A DNA stretch of 64,000 bases from Palaemon carinicauda (lineage: Eukaryota > Arthropoda > Malacostraca > Decapoda > Palaemonidae): assembly GCF_036898095.1 (NCBI RefSeq), contig NC_090768.1, positions 43,546,100 to 43,610,099 on the forward strand, given 5' to 3'. Of the stretch, positions 36,818 to 47,794 are shown in pieces. The notes beneath the pieces were generated by a model that did no database searches, was not told where the DNA came from, and saw only the letters and a list, made by a program, of their open reading frames with translations. The translations under genes and the position numbers were made by a program. Numbering within the stretch: position 1 is the first letter of the stretch; each line of letters begins with the position of its first letter.

Positions 36818-37648
36818 AAAAAAAGAAGAGAGAAGAGTGATTTTTTGAAGTTTGATTTACCTGCTTGAGAACATTAAGGCATCACATGTTGGGAAGGAAA
36901 TTTACACTCTCCACTACCGGCACAGTAAGAATATACTTCCCAGATGGTCCACTCCATACCCTACCCGAAGGATAGCATCAAAACAGATATAGAGGCACAG
37001 GTGTAAGCTGAACCCGCCTGTTAGGACCGAGACCAAGAAACTATGGAATCATCCTCCCCACATCTGTAATGACGGGCTTCCGGCCAAAAGCCGAGAGTCC
37101 TACCCCAAGCATTGGATCCCCCTGGATTCCGAAGACCCAACACTTGAGAATAGTCCCGCCAAAAAGGTCCAAATCATCTTCGGGATGGCTGAAATCATCC
37201 AATACTCTCACATATAGCTTTGAGCACAAACACCTCCCAACCGCGACACCTTTCCCATTCATCAAAGCAGGCAGCAATACCGGATGTAAAAACATCCGCC
37301 CGAGTGGCAATAATGGATGTAGAAATATCCATGCCATAAAAAGTGTGAGAAAAAAAAAATAATAATAAACATACATATATGTAAATATATCCACATATAC
37401 ATATGGGAAATTTTACTCATAGGGTTGGGACACCAACATGGAGGAAAGTTTATAATATTAGGAGAAGGTTGAAGCAATATAAAGAGGAAGAAAAAGATAA
37501 TTAAGAGAGAAATTTAGATTCGAACTGGGGGAGCAATTTCCCCAAGTTCGAGAGCCCTCTTGCCCGTCACCAAGTTTCAGCACGGGAATAGAATGCTGTG
37601 CTGAAGCTCAGTGACTTCATCAAGGCATTCTCTCATTAAGAGGGGACT
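36818..37648 (-). promoter_or_regulatory. LINE copy A 5' UTR
   Basis: About 830 bp upstream of ORF1, shared with copy B for most of its length. This is the expected place of an internal RNA polymerase II promoter in such LINEs. It contains a hairpin-forming segment at 37521-37550 (stem cgaactgggg / ccccaagttcg, one bulge) and a second possible stem around 37579-37606 (tcagcac / gtgctga). No initiator or downstream promoter motif can be fixed by eye. Confidence 0.55.
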
Positions 37649-40327
37649 ATTTAATAATCATTTCACCCGAAAGCCATAAGGTTGAGGAGATTTTGGGTGC
37701 AACTCAAAGTATGATGCTTGTCTTACAAGGCTTGCAGTCTGAAAGGCTAGAGAGTTAGGGAGTCTTTGCAATCTAAACCAATACCGAAGAATGGAAGACA
37801 TTCGGTAAAGGTCTAGAGGTAACTCTCCAGCATCAACGAGGAGACTTGGGATAGGCGACGTTTTAAAAGCTCCAATAGACAATCTAATACCTACATGATG
37901 TATCGAGTCTAATATTTTTAACCGGCTTGGGATGGCTGAAGAATATACCTCACAACCAAAACTAATTTTGGAAAAAATCAAGGCCTTGTATAATCTAAAA
38001 ATAGTATTGCGGTCTGCCTCCCATGATGTATGGTACAATACTTTTAAGATATTCAGAGCTTCAACACATTTAGCTTTTAATGCTTTAAAGTGAGAAACCC
38101 ATGTAAGCCTAAAATCTAATATCAACCCTAAAAATTTAGCTTCTCTTGCACAGGGTATCCGTTGACCTTTAATATATATATCCGGGTCTGGATGTACTCC
38201 CCGGATACGACAAAAATGGACAATGGTAGTTTTACTTGTCGAGAACTTAAATCCATTCATGACAGCCCACTGGATAATTTTATCAATAGAGAGTTGGATT
38301 TTTCTCTCAACCATTGCCATTCTAGTGCCAGCAAATGATATTGAGAGATCATCCACAAATAATGTTGAGAGAACATCCTGGGGAATAGCTGAGGATATCC
38401 CATTAATTGCTAGTGCAAAAAGGGTTACACTCAGCACACTACCCTGAGGAACTCCTTCTTCCTGGCACTTACTCTCTGATAGAGTTTCCCCCACTCTCAC
38501 TTGAAAAACTCTACGTGAAAGAAATGCCTGAATAAATAGTGGCAGCTCTCCTCTCAATCCCAATTCATGAATGGTTTTAAGAATACCATATCTCTATGTG
38601 GTATCATATGCCTTTTCAAGGTCAAAAAATACTGTAACATGGTGCTGTTTGGAAGCAAAGGCTTCACAAATAGAAGACTCAAGTCGTATCAACACATCAG
38701 TCGTTGAGTGCATTTTTCGGAATCCACATTGAATCGGTGATAAAATACCTTTCTTTTCAAGGTACCATATCAGCCTTGCATTGACCATCTTCGCCATGAT
38801 TTTACATAAACAAGATGTCAATGCAATAGGACGATAGTTTGCTGCTAAAAACTTGTCTTTACCGGGTTTTAAAAAGGCTAAAATAATGGCTAGTTCCCAA
38901 ACACTTGGGTAACTATGATCATGCCATATTCTATCAATAATGCTTAAAATAAATAGCTTTATATTAAAATGTACATGTTTAATCATTGCATATGGAATTC
39001 CATCGGGTCCAGGGGCTGTATCGTTGCAATGAGCAAGTGCGGAATCAAATTCTCTTTCAGTGAATTTAAAATTTTAAAATTTAAAATTTTCTTTTCTTCA
39101 GTGCTCCTATACTGGTGACCAGGGGCTCCTTCACACTTGCTGGATACATTTGAAAAATTATTAGCCAGGGCATTGCTAACTTCATTTGCTTCAGTTACAC
39201 ACTGGCCATTCACCCTCAACACTGGTGGTGGGTTGGGGGTGAATTGGCCAGCTATCTTTTTTACTTTCCTCCACACAGAAGATGGTGGTGTTCTACTGTT
39301 AATGGAGGAAACAAAAGACATCCATGACTGGCGCCTTGCTTCTTTCATGGCAAGACGGAACTGTGCTCTACATTTCTTGTGCATATTTAAATTCTCATCA
39401 GTTCTGCGTCTACGCAATCGTGTTAGAGATCTTCTTGTGGCTCTGTGGAGTGCAGTTAGTTCTGAAGACCACTACGGGACTGGTCGTCGTTTGAATAACC
39501 CTGTTGTTTTGGGAATTGAATTGACTCCTGCTGTATGAAGAGTTCCATTCAGTAGGTCTATGTCATCATCAACACTTTCAAACTGTTCTGCTCTCCCTTC
39601 GATTTCACTTAGCTCGGAAAATTTAACCCAGTCTGCCTTGTCTAGATTCCAACGTGGCGATCTTTGCAAAGGCGGACCCTTGTTGGTGTTTATAAGGATT
39701 GGTGCATGATCACTAGTATGCCAATCATCTAATGTCCTCCAATCAAAATCAAGAAGGCAGTTAGAACTTGCAATTGAAAGGTCAATGCATGACAAAGTAC
39801 CTGTCTGAACATGGAAGTGTGTGGGCTCTCCTGTATTAAGGAGTCCCACATCCTCATTCTCCACAATTGATGAGATAATATTGCCCCTTGTGTTGGCCAA
39901 AACATCACCCCATAAAGGATGTCTACCATTCATATCTCCCAGTAAGAGAAAAGGTTGAGGGAGTTGTTGAATGACCTCTGCTAAATCATCATATAAAATA
40001 TTATCATTTGGAGGTAGGTACAGAGAGCATATTGTATATTTTCTCCCTATATCAATTTGTACAACAACTGCCTGCAGGGTTGTACGTATAGACATGGGTA
40101 TTTGGGGAACATCTCGACGAATGTACATGAGACTTCGGCCATGGCTCCCTGCTTGTTGATTATATGGTATTCTATAGCTAACATACTCTCGAGGACTAGG
40201 AGTGTTAGAATCAAGCATACTTTCCTGTAGACATACAATTATGGGGAATGCTCATGAATTAGGAGCTTAAGTTCTTCATATTTCTCCCTCAAACCCTGAC
40301 AGTTCCATTGCAAAATGGAGGAGAAAA
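37649..40327 (-). pseudogene. LINE copy B ORF2 remnant (endonuclease and RT, no RNase H)
   Basis: Very similar to copy A but multiply broken. It has a 1-nt loss in a G-run near 40244 in the endonuclease. A TGG-to-TAG stop lies at 39472-39474 (PVPWWSS in A). A short AT-rich slippage replacement at 39063-39093 removes the segment between KKIL and TEREFDS. A second TGG-to-TAG stop is at 38594-38596, right after DLEKAYDTT. Downstream RT (38563-37649) still shows GVPQGSVLS and FVDD. The endonuclease motifs GDMNGRH and SDHAP are kept. It cannot make a functional enzyme. Confidence 0.85.
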
Positions 40328-42118
40328 CTATGGATTATTTCTGGAAGACATCTTGGATGAGGTCTTCCCATTAGCAGTTTTTAATTTAACATTATTACCA
40401 GTAGGTTTCTTCAGAGGTGGTCTTGTTATGTTGGGTTTAACGTTGGTGTTTTTCTTTGTATTCTTTTTATCTATTTGTTGAGGTGGATGGTGGACCTCAA
40501 CTTGAATTTCTGATTTATCCAGTTCATCTTCTGGTTCATTAGAAACATCAACAGACAAAACATCAAATTTATTTGATGTCATAACCTTAACGTTTCTAAT
40601 GGAGGGTGGAGAGAGAGATGGAGGTCTCTCTCTTTCGCGATTAATAGATGGTGGGATTCGAAGTTTTTGCACCTTTCCCACAACAGGTGCATCAGGTAAG
40701 TTAGTCTTAAGTGGAACCTCCATCAGATCAGGCAAGGACATGGGCTGAGAGAGGTTTGTATTACTTTTTGTAATGGCGACTGAAGGCTGTACAGCAATGG
40801 GCAATGACCTAGTGTTAATACACCGTGGTAAAGCCTCAGGAGGTGATATGGTTACCTCGTTATTTGACATTTTGTCAGATAGTATACTTTTTTTTGAGCT
40901 ATTGGCAGTGCTAGGTTGGTTTAATTTTAATGCCTTAGCATATGTATTTGATTTATTTAATAGTCTTTTGGCATGGGTCACACTTATGTGTTCTAAGTTT
41001 GATTTGTTGAGGGCAGCTTCCTCCAACTTATATAGCTCGCAGATCTTGTCTGTGGATTTGTGATTCGAGCTGCAATTTTAACACCTGGCTCCAAGTGCAC
41101 ACTCTCCATGGTAAGATTTGGAGCAAATACCACACATCTTCTCATTTTTGCAAACTTTGGACGGGTGCCCAAATTTAAAACAATTAAAGCATTGCAATGG
41201 CTTCTGCTTGAAGGGTCTTACTTTAATCCTTTCGTTCTCGATAATAATATGAAAAGGTACATCAGCATCCTGGAACATAAGGATTATCATTGATGTACCT
41301 GGGACTTTATGAACTTTCCAAACATTTAATGGACACATGGCCAGTATCTCCTCCTCTGTAAAATCATATAGATCTCTGTTAAAAACTACGCCCCTTCCGT
41401 AGCTAAAATTTAGGTGGGGTTTGACATCTAACTTAATGTCATCATTACTTATTTTCATATTGGACAATATTACCGACTGTGTACTGGATTTGGCATGGAT
41501 AAGGAAACTATTTTTTCCGAAACGAGATATATCGCCTGGTGCAATAGTTCCTACTTTTTTCTGAATCAATTTGCATATTTTAAAATAATTCTCTGTAACC
41601 CCCTTTGATTTAGCTATAAGCCACATCGGTGGTTTTGGATTTCTCTGGGAGGGCATGACTAAATCTGCGTCTTTTTCCAACCAATCGGCAGGCCTGTACA
41701 CATCTAAATCTTTTGGTACCTTATCGCAGAGAGCAGCCGCGACATTCAAGTTATTAATTTCAATATTATTCAAATTACTTTTTGCACTAAATGCTTCGTC
41801 ATAACTACTATAAGATATCCATGAATCCCAAGTTTCAGCTTCAAGTTTCATCCTTATTTCTTTTATGCATCCATAGCATTCAAATGCTTTACATAGATCA
41901 TCATAATTTGTTTCTATTGAAATTTGTGTAACATGGAGGATTCAAAGTTTCCTTGTGTTACCCAAATTACTCGATTTAGAAATATCAGTAGAATGGTCCT
42001 TTCCCGTTCCGAGGTCATCAACAGAGCTATCCCTTATCACATTAGCAGAGGTCATCAATAGTGCCGGGGGAGAGTCAGCGTATCCAGGGGATGGGGGTTC
42101 GTTTCTTAAAGAATCCAT
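40328..42118 (-). pseudogene. LINE copy B ORF1 (gag-like) with two in-frame stops
   Basis: Start ATG at 42118 and stop at 40328: 1,791 bp, 597 codons with no frameshift, but with TGA at 41942-41944 and TAA at 41078-41080 (TTA in copy A, inside the third zinc knuckle). The knuckle CFNCFKFGHPSKVC is present. The protein is clearly less like copy A (roughly three quarters identical by eye) than ORF2 is, and the DNA differs at many synonymous sites. Only the last ~60 codons are again nearly the same as copy A. Confidence 0.82.
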
Positions 42119-42834
42119 TATACTAAAGAGAGAGAAAAGAGTTAGTTTGATGTACCTGCTCGAGAATGTTAGGCCATCACACGTCGGAAAAGAAATTTGC
42201 GCTCTCCACTATCGGCACAATGAGAGTATACTTCCCAGATGGTCCACTCCATACCCTACCCGAAGGATAGCATCAAAACAGATATAGAGGCACAGGTGTA
42301 AGCTGAACCCGCCTGTTAGGACTGAGACCAAGTAATTATGGAATCATCCTCCCCATATCTTCCGGCCAAAAGCCGAGAGTCCTACCCCAAGCGTTGGATC
42401 CCCCTGGATTCCGAAGACCCAACACTTGAGAATAGTTCCGCCAAAAAGGTCCAAACCATCTTCGGGATGGCTGAAATCATCCAATACTCTCACATATAGC
42501 TTTGAATGCCAACACCTCCCAACCGTGATACCTCCTCCCACTCATCAAAGCAGGCAGCAATAAAGGATGTATGAACATCCCCGCCGGGGCTACAATGGAT
42601 GTAAAAACATCCAAGCCATAGGAGAAAAGAAAAAAAAAAATAATAAATATATATGTACATAATATATACACACATATAATGAGGGAAATCTTTCTCATAG
42701 AGTTTGGAAAGCAAGACTAAAGAAAGTTTGTGAAACTAGGATAAGGTCGAAGTAATATTGAGAAAAAGAAAAAGGTAAAAGAAAGAAATTTAGATTCGAA
42801 CTGGGGGAGCAATTTCCCCAAGTTCGGGAGCCCT
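42119..42834 (-). promoter_or_regulatory. LINE copy B 5' UTR
   Basis: Homologous to the copy A 5' UTR, including the hairpin segment (42797-42826, same stem with one bulge). It is about 90 bp shorter at the outer end and has small indels (for example, the loss of 'gtaatgacgggc' near 42360). Confidence 0.6.
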
Positions 42835-45800
42835 AAAATTATAGAAGATATATGAAATTTTATTGAAAAAGGGCCCTATTTTTGGGGTCCGAATCGACTA
42901 AGGGCCGGGGTCAGAGATAATGTCCCAAAATTTTCGGGGTCAGATTTTGTGTTAGACTACAGCATAGAGTCTTTTAGGGGTATAAATGTGGTCATCGCAT
43001 ATTTTCGCTCTCCGGCTAAAATTATAGAAGATATATGAGATTTTATTGAAAAAGGGCCCTATTTTTGGGGTCCGAATCGAGTAAGGGCCGGGGTCAGAGA
43101 TAATGTCCCAAAATTTTCGGTGTCATATTTTGTGTTAGACTACAGCATAGAGTCGTTTTATGGGTATAAATGTGGTCATCGCATATTTTTGCTCTCCGGC
43201 TGAAATTATAGAAGATACATAAGATTTTATTGAAAAAATGGGCCTATTTTTGGGGTGCGAATCTAGTAAGGACCGGGGTCAGAGAAAATGTCACAAAATT
43301 TTCTGTCAGATTTTGGGTTAGACTGCAGCATAGATTCGTTTTATGGGTTTATATGTGGTCATCGCATATTTTCGCTGTGCGACTAAAATTATAGAAGATA
43401 TATGAGATTTTCTTGAAAAAAGGGCCTATTTTTGGGGTCCGAATCTAGTAAGGGCCGGGGTCAGAGAAAATGTCCCAAAATTTTTGGTGTCAGATTTTGG
43501 GTTAGACTGCAGCATAGAATCGTTTTATGGATATATATGTGGTCATCACATATTTTCGCTGTGCGACTAAAATTATAGAAGATATATGAGATTTTCTTGA
43601 AAAAAGGCCCTATTTTTGGGGTCTGAATTTAGTCAGGGCCGGGGTCAGAGAAAATGTCCCAAAATATTTGGTCATATTTTGGGTTAGGCTGCAGCAAAGA
43701 TTCGTTTTTTGGGTATATATGTGGTCATCGCTTATTTTCGCTGTGCGACTAAAATTATAGAAGATATATGAGATTTTCTTGAAACAAGGCCCTATTTTTG
43801 GGGTCCGAATCTAGTAAGGGCCGAGATCAGAGAAAATGTCACAAAATTTTTGGTCAGATTTTGGGTTAAGCTGCAGCATAGATTCGTTTTATGGGTATAT
43901 ATGTGGTCATCGCATATTTTCGCTGTGCGACTAAAATTATAGAAGATATGAGATTTTCTTGAAACAAGGCCATATTTTTGGGGTCCGAATCTAGTAAGGG
44001 CCGAGATCAGAGAAAATGTCCCAAAATATTTGGTCAGATTTTGGGTTAGGCTGCAGCATAGATTCGTTTTATGGGTATATATGTGGTCATCGCATATTTT
44101 CGCTGTGCGACTAAAATTATAGAAGATATGAGATTTTCTTGAAACAAGGCCATATTTTTGGGGTCCGAATCTAGTAAGGGACGAGATCAGAGAAAATGTC
44201 CCAAAATATTTGGTCAGATTTTGGGTTAGGCTGCAGCATAGATTCGTTTTATGGGTACATATGTGGTCATCGCATATTTTCGCTGTGCGACTAAAATTAT
44301 AGAAGATATGAGATTTTCTTGAAAAAAAGGGCCTATTTTTGGGGTCCGAATCGAGTAAGGGCCGAGATCAAAGAAAAAGTCACAAAATTTTGCGTTTTCA
44401 GATTTTGAGTTAGACTACAGCATAGAGTCGTTTTATGGGTATAAGTGTGGTCATCGCATATTTTCGCTGTGCGACTAAAATTATAGAAGATATGAGATTT
44501 TCTTGAAAAAAGGGCCTATTTTTGGGGTCCGAATTTAGTAAGGGCCGGGGTCAGAGAAAATGTCCCAAAATTTTCGATTACAGATTTTGGGTTAGACTGC
44601 AGCATAGATTCGTTTTACGGGTATATATGTGGTCATCGCATATTTTCGCTCTCCGGCTAAAATTATAGAAGATATATGAGATTTTCTTGAAAAAAGGGCC
44701 TATTTTTGGGGTCCGAATCTAGTAAGGGCCGGGGTCAGAGAAAATGTCTCAAAATTTTCGGTGTCATATTTTGGGTTAGACTGCAGCATAGAGTCATTTT
44801 ATGGGTATAAGTGTGGTCATCGCATATTTTCGCTCTCCGGCTGAAATTACGGAAGATATGAGATGTTATTGAAAAAGGGCCCTATTTTTGGGGTCCGAAT
44901 CGAGTAAAGGCCGGGGTCAGAGATAATGTCCCAAAATTTTTGGTGTCAGATTTTGTGTTAGACTACAGCATAGAGTCGTTTTATGGGTATAAGTGTGGTC
45001 ATCACATATTTTCGCTCTCCGCCTAAAATTATAGAAGATATATGAAATTTTATTGAAAAAAGGCCCTATTTTTGGGGTCCGAATCGAGTAGGGGCCGGGG
45101 TCAGAGATAATGTCCCAAAATTTTCGGTGTCAGATTTTGTGTTGAACTACAGCATAGTGTCGTTTTATGGGTATAAATGTGGTCATCGCATATTTTCGCT
45201 CTCCGGCTAAAATTATAGAAGATTTATGAGATTTTCTTGAAAAAGGGCCTATTTTTGGGGTCCGAATCTAGTAAGGGCCGGGGTCAGAGAAAATGTCTCA
45301 AAATATTCGGTGTAAGATTTTGGGTTAGTCTGCAGCATAGATTCGTTTTATGGGTTTATATGTGGTCATCGCATATTTTCGCTGTGCGACTAATATTATA
45401 GAAGAAATATGAGATTTTATTGAAAAAAAGGGCCTATTTTTGGGCTCTTGAATCTAGTCAGGGCCGGGGTCAGAGAAAATGTCCCAAAATTTTCGGTGTC
45501 AGATTTTGGATTAGACTGCAGCATAGATTCATTTTATGGGTATATATGTGGTCATCGCATATTTTCGCTGTGCGACTACATTTATAGAAGGTATATGAGA
45601 TTTTCTTTAAAAAAGGCCCTATTTTTGGGGTCCGAATATAGTAAGGTGTCAGATTTTGGGTTAGACTGTAGTATAGGTTTGTTTTATGGGTATATATGTG
45701 GTCATCGCTTATTTTAAGGTGTCAGATTTTGGGTTAGACTGTAGTATAGGTTTGTTTTATGGGTATATATGTGGTCATCGCTTATTTTCACTGTGCGACT

Positions 45801-45909
45801 AATATCATAGAAGATATATGAGATTTTCTTGAAAAAAGGGCCTATTTTTGGGGTCCAAATCTAGTAAGGGCCGGGGTCAGAGAAAATGTCCCAAAATTTT
45901 CGGTGTCAG
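42835..45909 (+). repeat. 184-bp satellite array, right block (about 17 diverged units)
   Basis: Continuation of the satellite beyond the LINE block. The units match the variant at 29500-31140 (gattttattgaaaaaggg, gaatcgag, aatgtccc). They then shift to a second variant from about 43230 (gattttcttgaaaaaagg, cgctgtgcgactaaa, gggttagactgcagc). A 73-bp piece is directly duplicated at 45643-45715 and 45716-45788. The array ends at about 45909 after 'cggtgtcaga'. Confidence 0.97.
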
Positions 45910-46620
45910 AGTCCAGGACCAAAGTCCAGAGGACTACGTTTGCAGCACAAGGTTGCGCTGGTAGATCAGTAGGTCAGCTGGCAGGACAAATCAGGCTGCG
46001 CTGGAAGGTCTGCTTGATCCTCCGAAGAGGTGTCTCTATGAGAGGACTCTCCCGCGAACGAGAGACGTGAATACTTCGCTGAAGAGACTTGAAGACACTC
46101 GTGAGTACGCCCCTTAGGGCCGGTGGATCAGCAAGTTGACCTTAGCAGTAGCGATCCTCCAAAGAGGAGTCTCTATGAGTGGCCTTTCTCGCGAACGAGG
46201 GAGGTGAACACTTCGTAGCAGAGACTAAAAGACACCCATGATGATGCCCCTAAGGCCCAGTGGATCAGCAAGCTGACTTTAGCAGTAGCTATCCTCCGAA
46301 GAGGAGTCTCTATGAGTGGCCTCTCTCGCGAACTTGAGAGGTGAACACTTCGTAGAAGAGACTTGCCAAGACCGTGCTCCACCCCTGAAGGAAGAGAATC
46401 TCAGCAAGGGGGGAGAGAAGTCTGGCCAAAGGACAGCAACAGAAGTCGAAGGCGATGAATTTATCAAGCTGTGGGAAGTTCTCCTTCTGAAGGGAGAAAC
46501 CACCTCACACCTGAGGAGGAAACTTCCTTCGGACGGGAAGTTGTCCAACCCCTGGAGGCGAACCTCCTTTAGCGTTCTAAGATGATCTGAAGTGCTGGCC
46601 ATGTTGTCACAGGAGTACTT
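45910..46620 (-). repeat. Unclassified GC-richer remnant with a 137-bp tandem repeat
   Basis: Starting at 'gatcctcc' (46016, 46153) and 'tatcctcc' (46290), a 137-bp unit recurs about 2.5 times, with 'gaagaggagtctctatgagt' and 'tcgcgaacgag' blocks. A minus-strand 107-codon frame (46602-46279) overlaps it, and some repeats read as REATHRDSSSED-like peptides. It may be a retroelement gag remnant, but no diagnostic domain is present. Confidence 0.5.
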
Positions 46621-47700
46621 CTAAGAGAAGGGATGACGCCCATGACCACGTCCTCTGAGAGACGGCAGTGACAGCAGATTCCCCATGCATGAACAGAACA
46701 GCTCTGCTTCGTTGGCACTCTTTAGTCGAACGAAGAAAAACTGCATAGTTAACTGGGAAAATAAAATTAAATAATTATTTACCAGAAATTCCTTAAGTAT
46801 TGCGCCCTTCCTTCCCCAGACGACAACCACGGGAGAAGGGGGGAGCAGAGTAACTGTAATAAAAACAGAATTATAATTATTCAAATCAGCTAAGAATATT
46901 CACTAATAGTGAGAACCATTGACCTCCCCCGAAGTGAAGTGTTCCCCACGGAGAAAGCTGAAAATTTAAAATACAATTAGATTTTTACTGAAAATAATTG
47001 AGACAAACAATCGTAAGAGCAATTTAACTCGCGCACGGGGAAGGAGCTTCCCCAATATTACGCTGTTGTAGTAAAGGTGAACGACCTCGAGAAGAGAGAG
47101 ACTGTAGTCAAATCTTTAAAAGGACACATTCCCTTCACTCAGAATCCAAGTTTCCCATAGGAAAAGAGGAAAAGGAGAAGATAATAGTTGAATGAAGAGT
47201 CCAAGCGATGACGATTCCCCTGTGGCAGCCGAGTTAACGGATATATGCCGACGGGAAGACCGATGGACCAGAGAGGGAGAGGTCATTCCCCACGAAGTGG
47301 AACTGTGCTGGCCTTGCTAATACGCAAGTGTCGTAGTCGTATATGTATCACACATAGCACAAACACTGAAAAGATAGCTTACCACATTTCTATACACATA
47401 CATATACATAACATTAAGAATGTTCATATACATATACAAGTATAAGAAAAAGTAAGTTAAAAGACAAAAATTAATGGCAGTCCAAAATAGGCGAGGAGGG
47501 AGAGAGGAAAACCGCTGTCGCTCAAGCACAGGTGTGTGTGACGGGGGGGGGGGGGGGGGGTGTTAGCAAGCTACCCTCCCCTACCCCCCTCTAACTAGCG
47601 GTTTGGGTAGTAAACCCTCGTTAAATTTTAATGGCTCGTCATTTCAGCTACGCCGAAAGTAATACCCCTATTAAATAGCGTGGTTTGTATTCCAACTACG
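46621..47700. other. Unclassified stretch with an 18-nt poly-G
   Basis: Mixed DNA that may continue the preceding remnant. It holds a G18 run at 47543-47560. From about 47570 is a segment ('ggtttgggtagtaaaccctc', 'ttcagctacgccgaaagtaa') that I associate with a recurrent decapod repeat, without being able to name it. No gene was recognised. Confidence 0.35.
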
Positions 47701-47712
47701 GAATAAATATAT

Positions 47713-47714
47713 AA

Positions 47715-47780
<66 letters not shown>
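47713..47780. repeat. (TA)n microsatellite
   Basis: (TA)n of about 60 bp, preceded by two aaatatat units. Confidence 0.95.

Positions 47781-47794
<14 letters not shown>

Larger units (their letters stand above)
31141..37648 (-). mobile_element. I-superfamily-like LINE, copy A (near full length)
   Basis: A minus-strand non-LTR retrotransposon of about 6.5 kb. The 5' UTR is at 36818-37648, ORF1 (gag-like) at 34995-36817, ORF2 (AP endonuclease, RT, RNase H, C-terminal zinc motif) at 31295-34994, and the 3' UTR at 31141-31294. The 3' end holds an A/T-rich tract and a terminal 'aaatcattcattaat' that joins satellite DNA at 31140/31141. RNase H after RT is a feature of I, Nimb, Loa and related LINE clades. 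The right boundary is where the sequence becomes the RT of copy B (37648/37649). No target-site duplication can be seen, because the flanks are satellite and a second LINE. Confidence 0.85.
37649..42834 (-). mobile_element. I-superfamily-like LINE, copy B (3'-truncated, decayed)
   Basis: A second copy in the same orientation. Its 5' UTR ends at 42834, where satellite resumes ('agccct|aaaattatagaag'). It lacks about 90 bp of the 5' end present in copy A. Its ORF2 stops being present at 37649, at the position equal to about 32295 in copy A, so the RNase H part, C-terminus and 3' UTR are missing. The left limit joins the 5' end of copy A directly. Confidence 0.85.

Noticed and set aside
21392..45909. 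CENP-B box in the 184-bp unit
   Set aside because: The segment 'ttcgctctccggct' has only partial similarity to NTTCGNNNNANNCGGGN, lacking the A and the GGG. No centromere claim is made on this basis.
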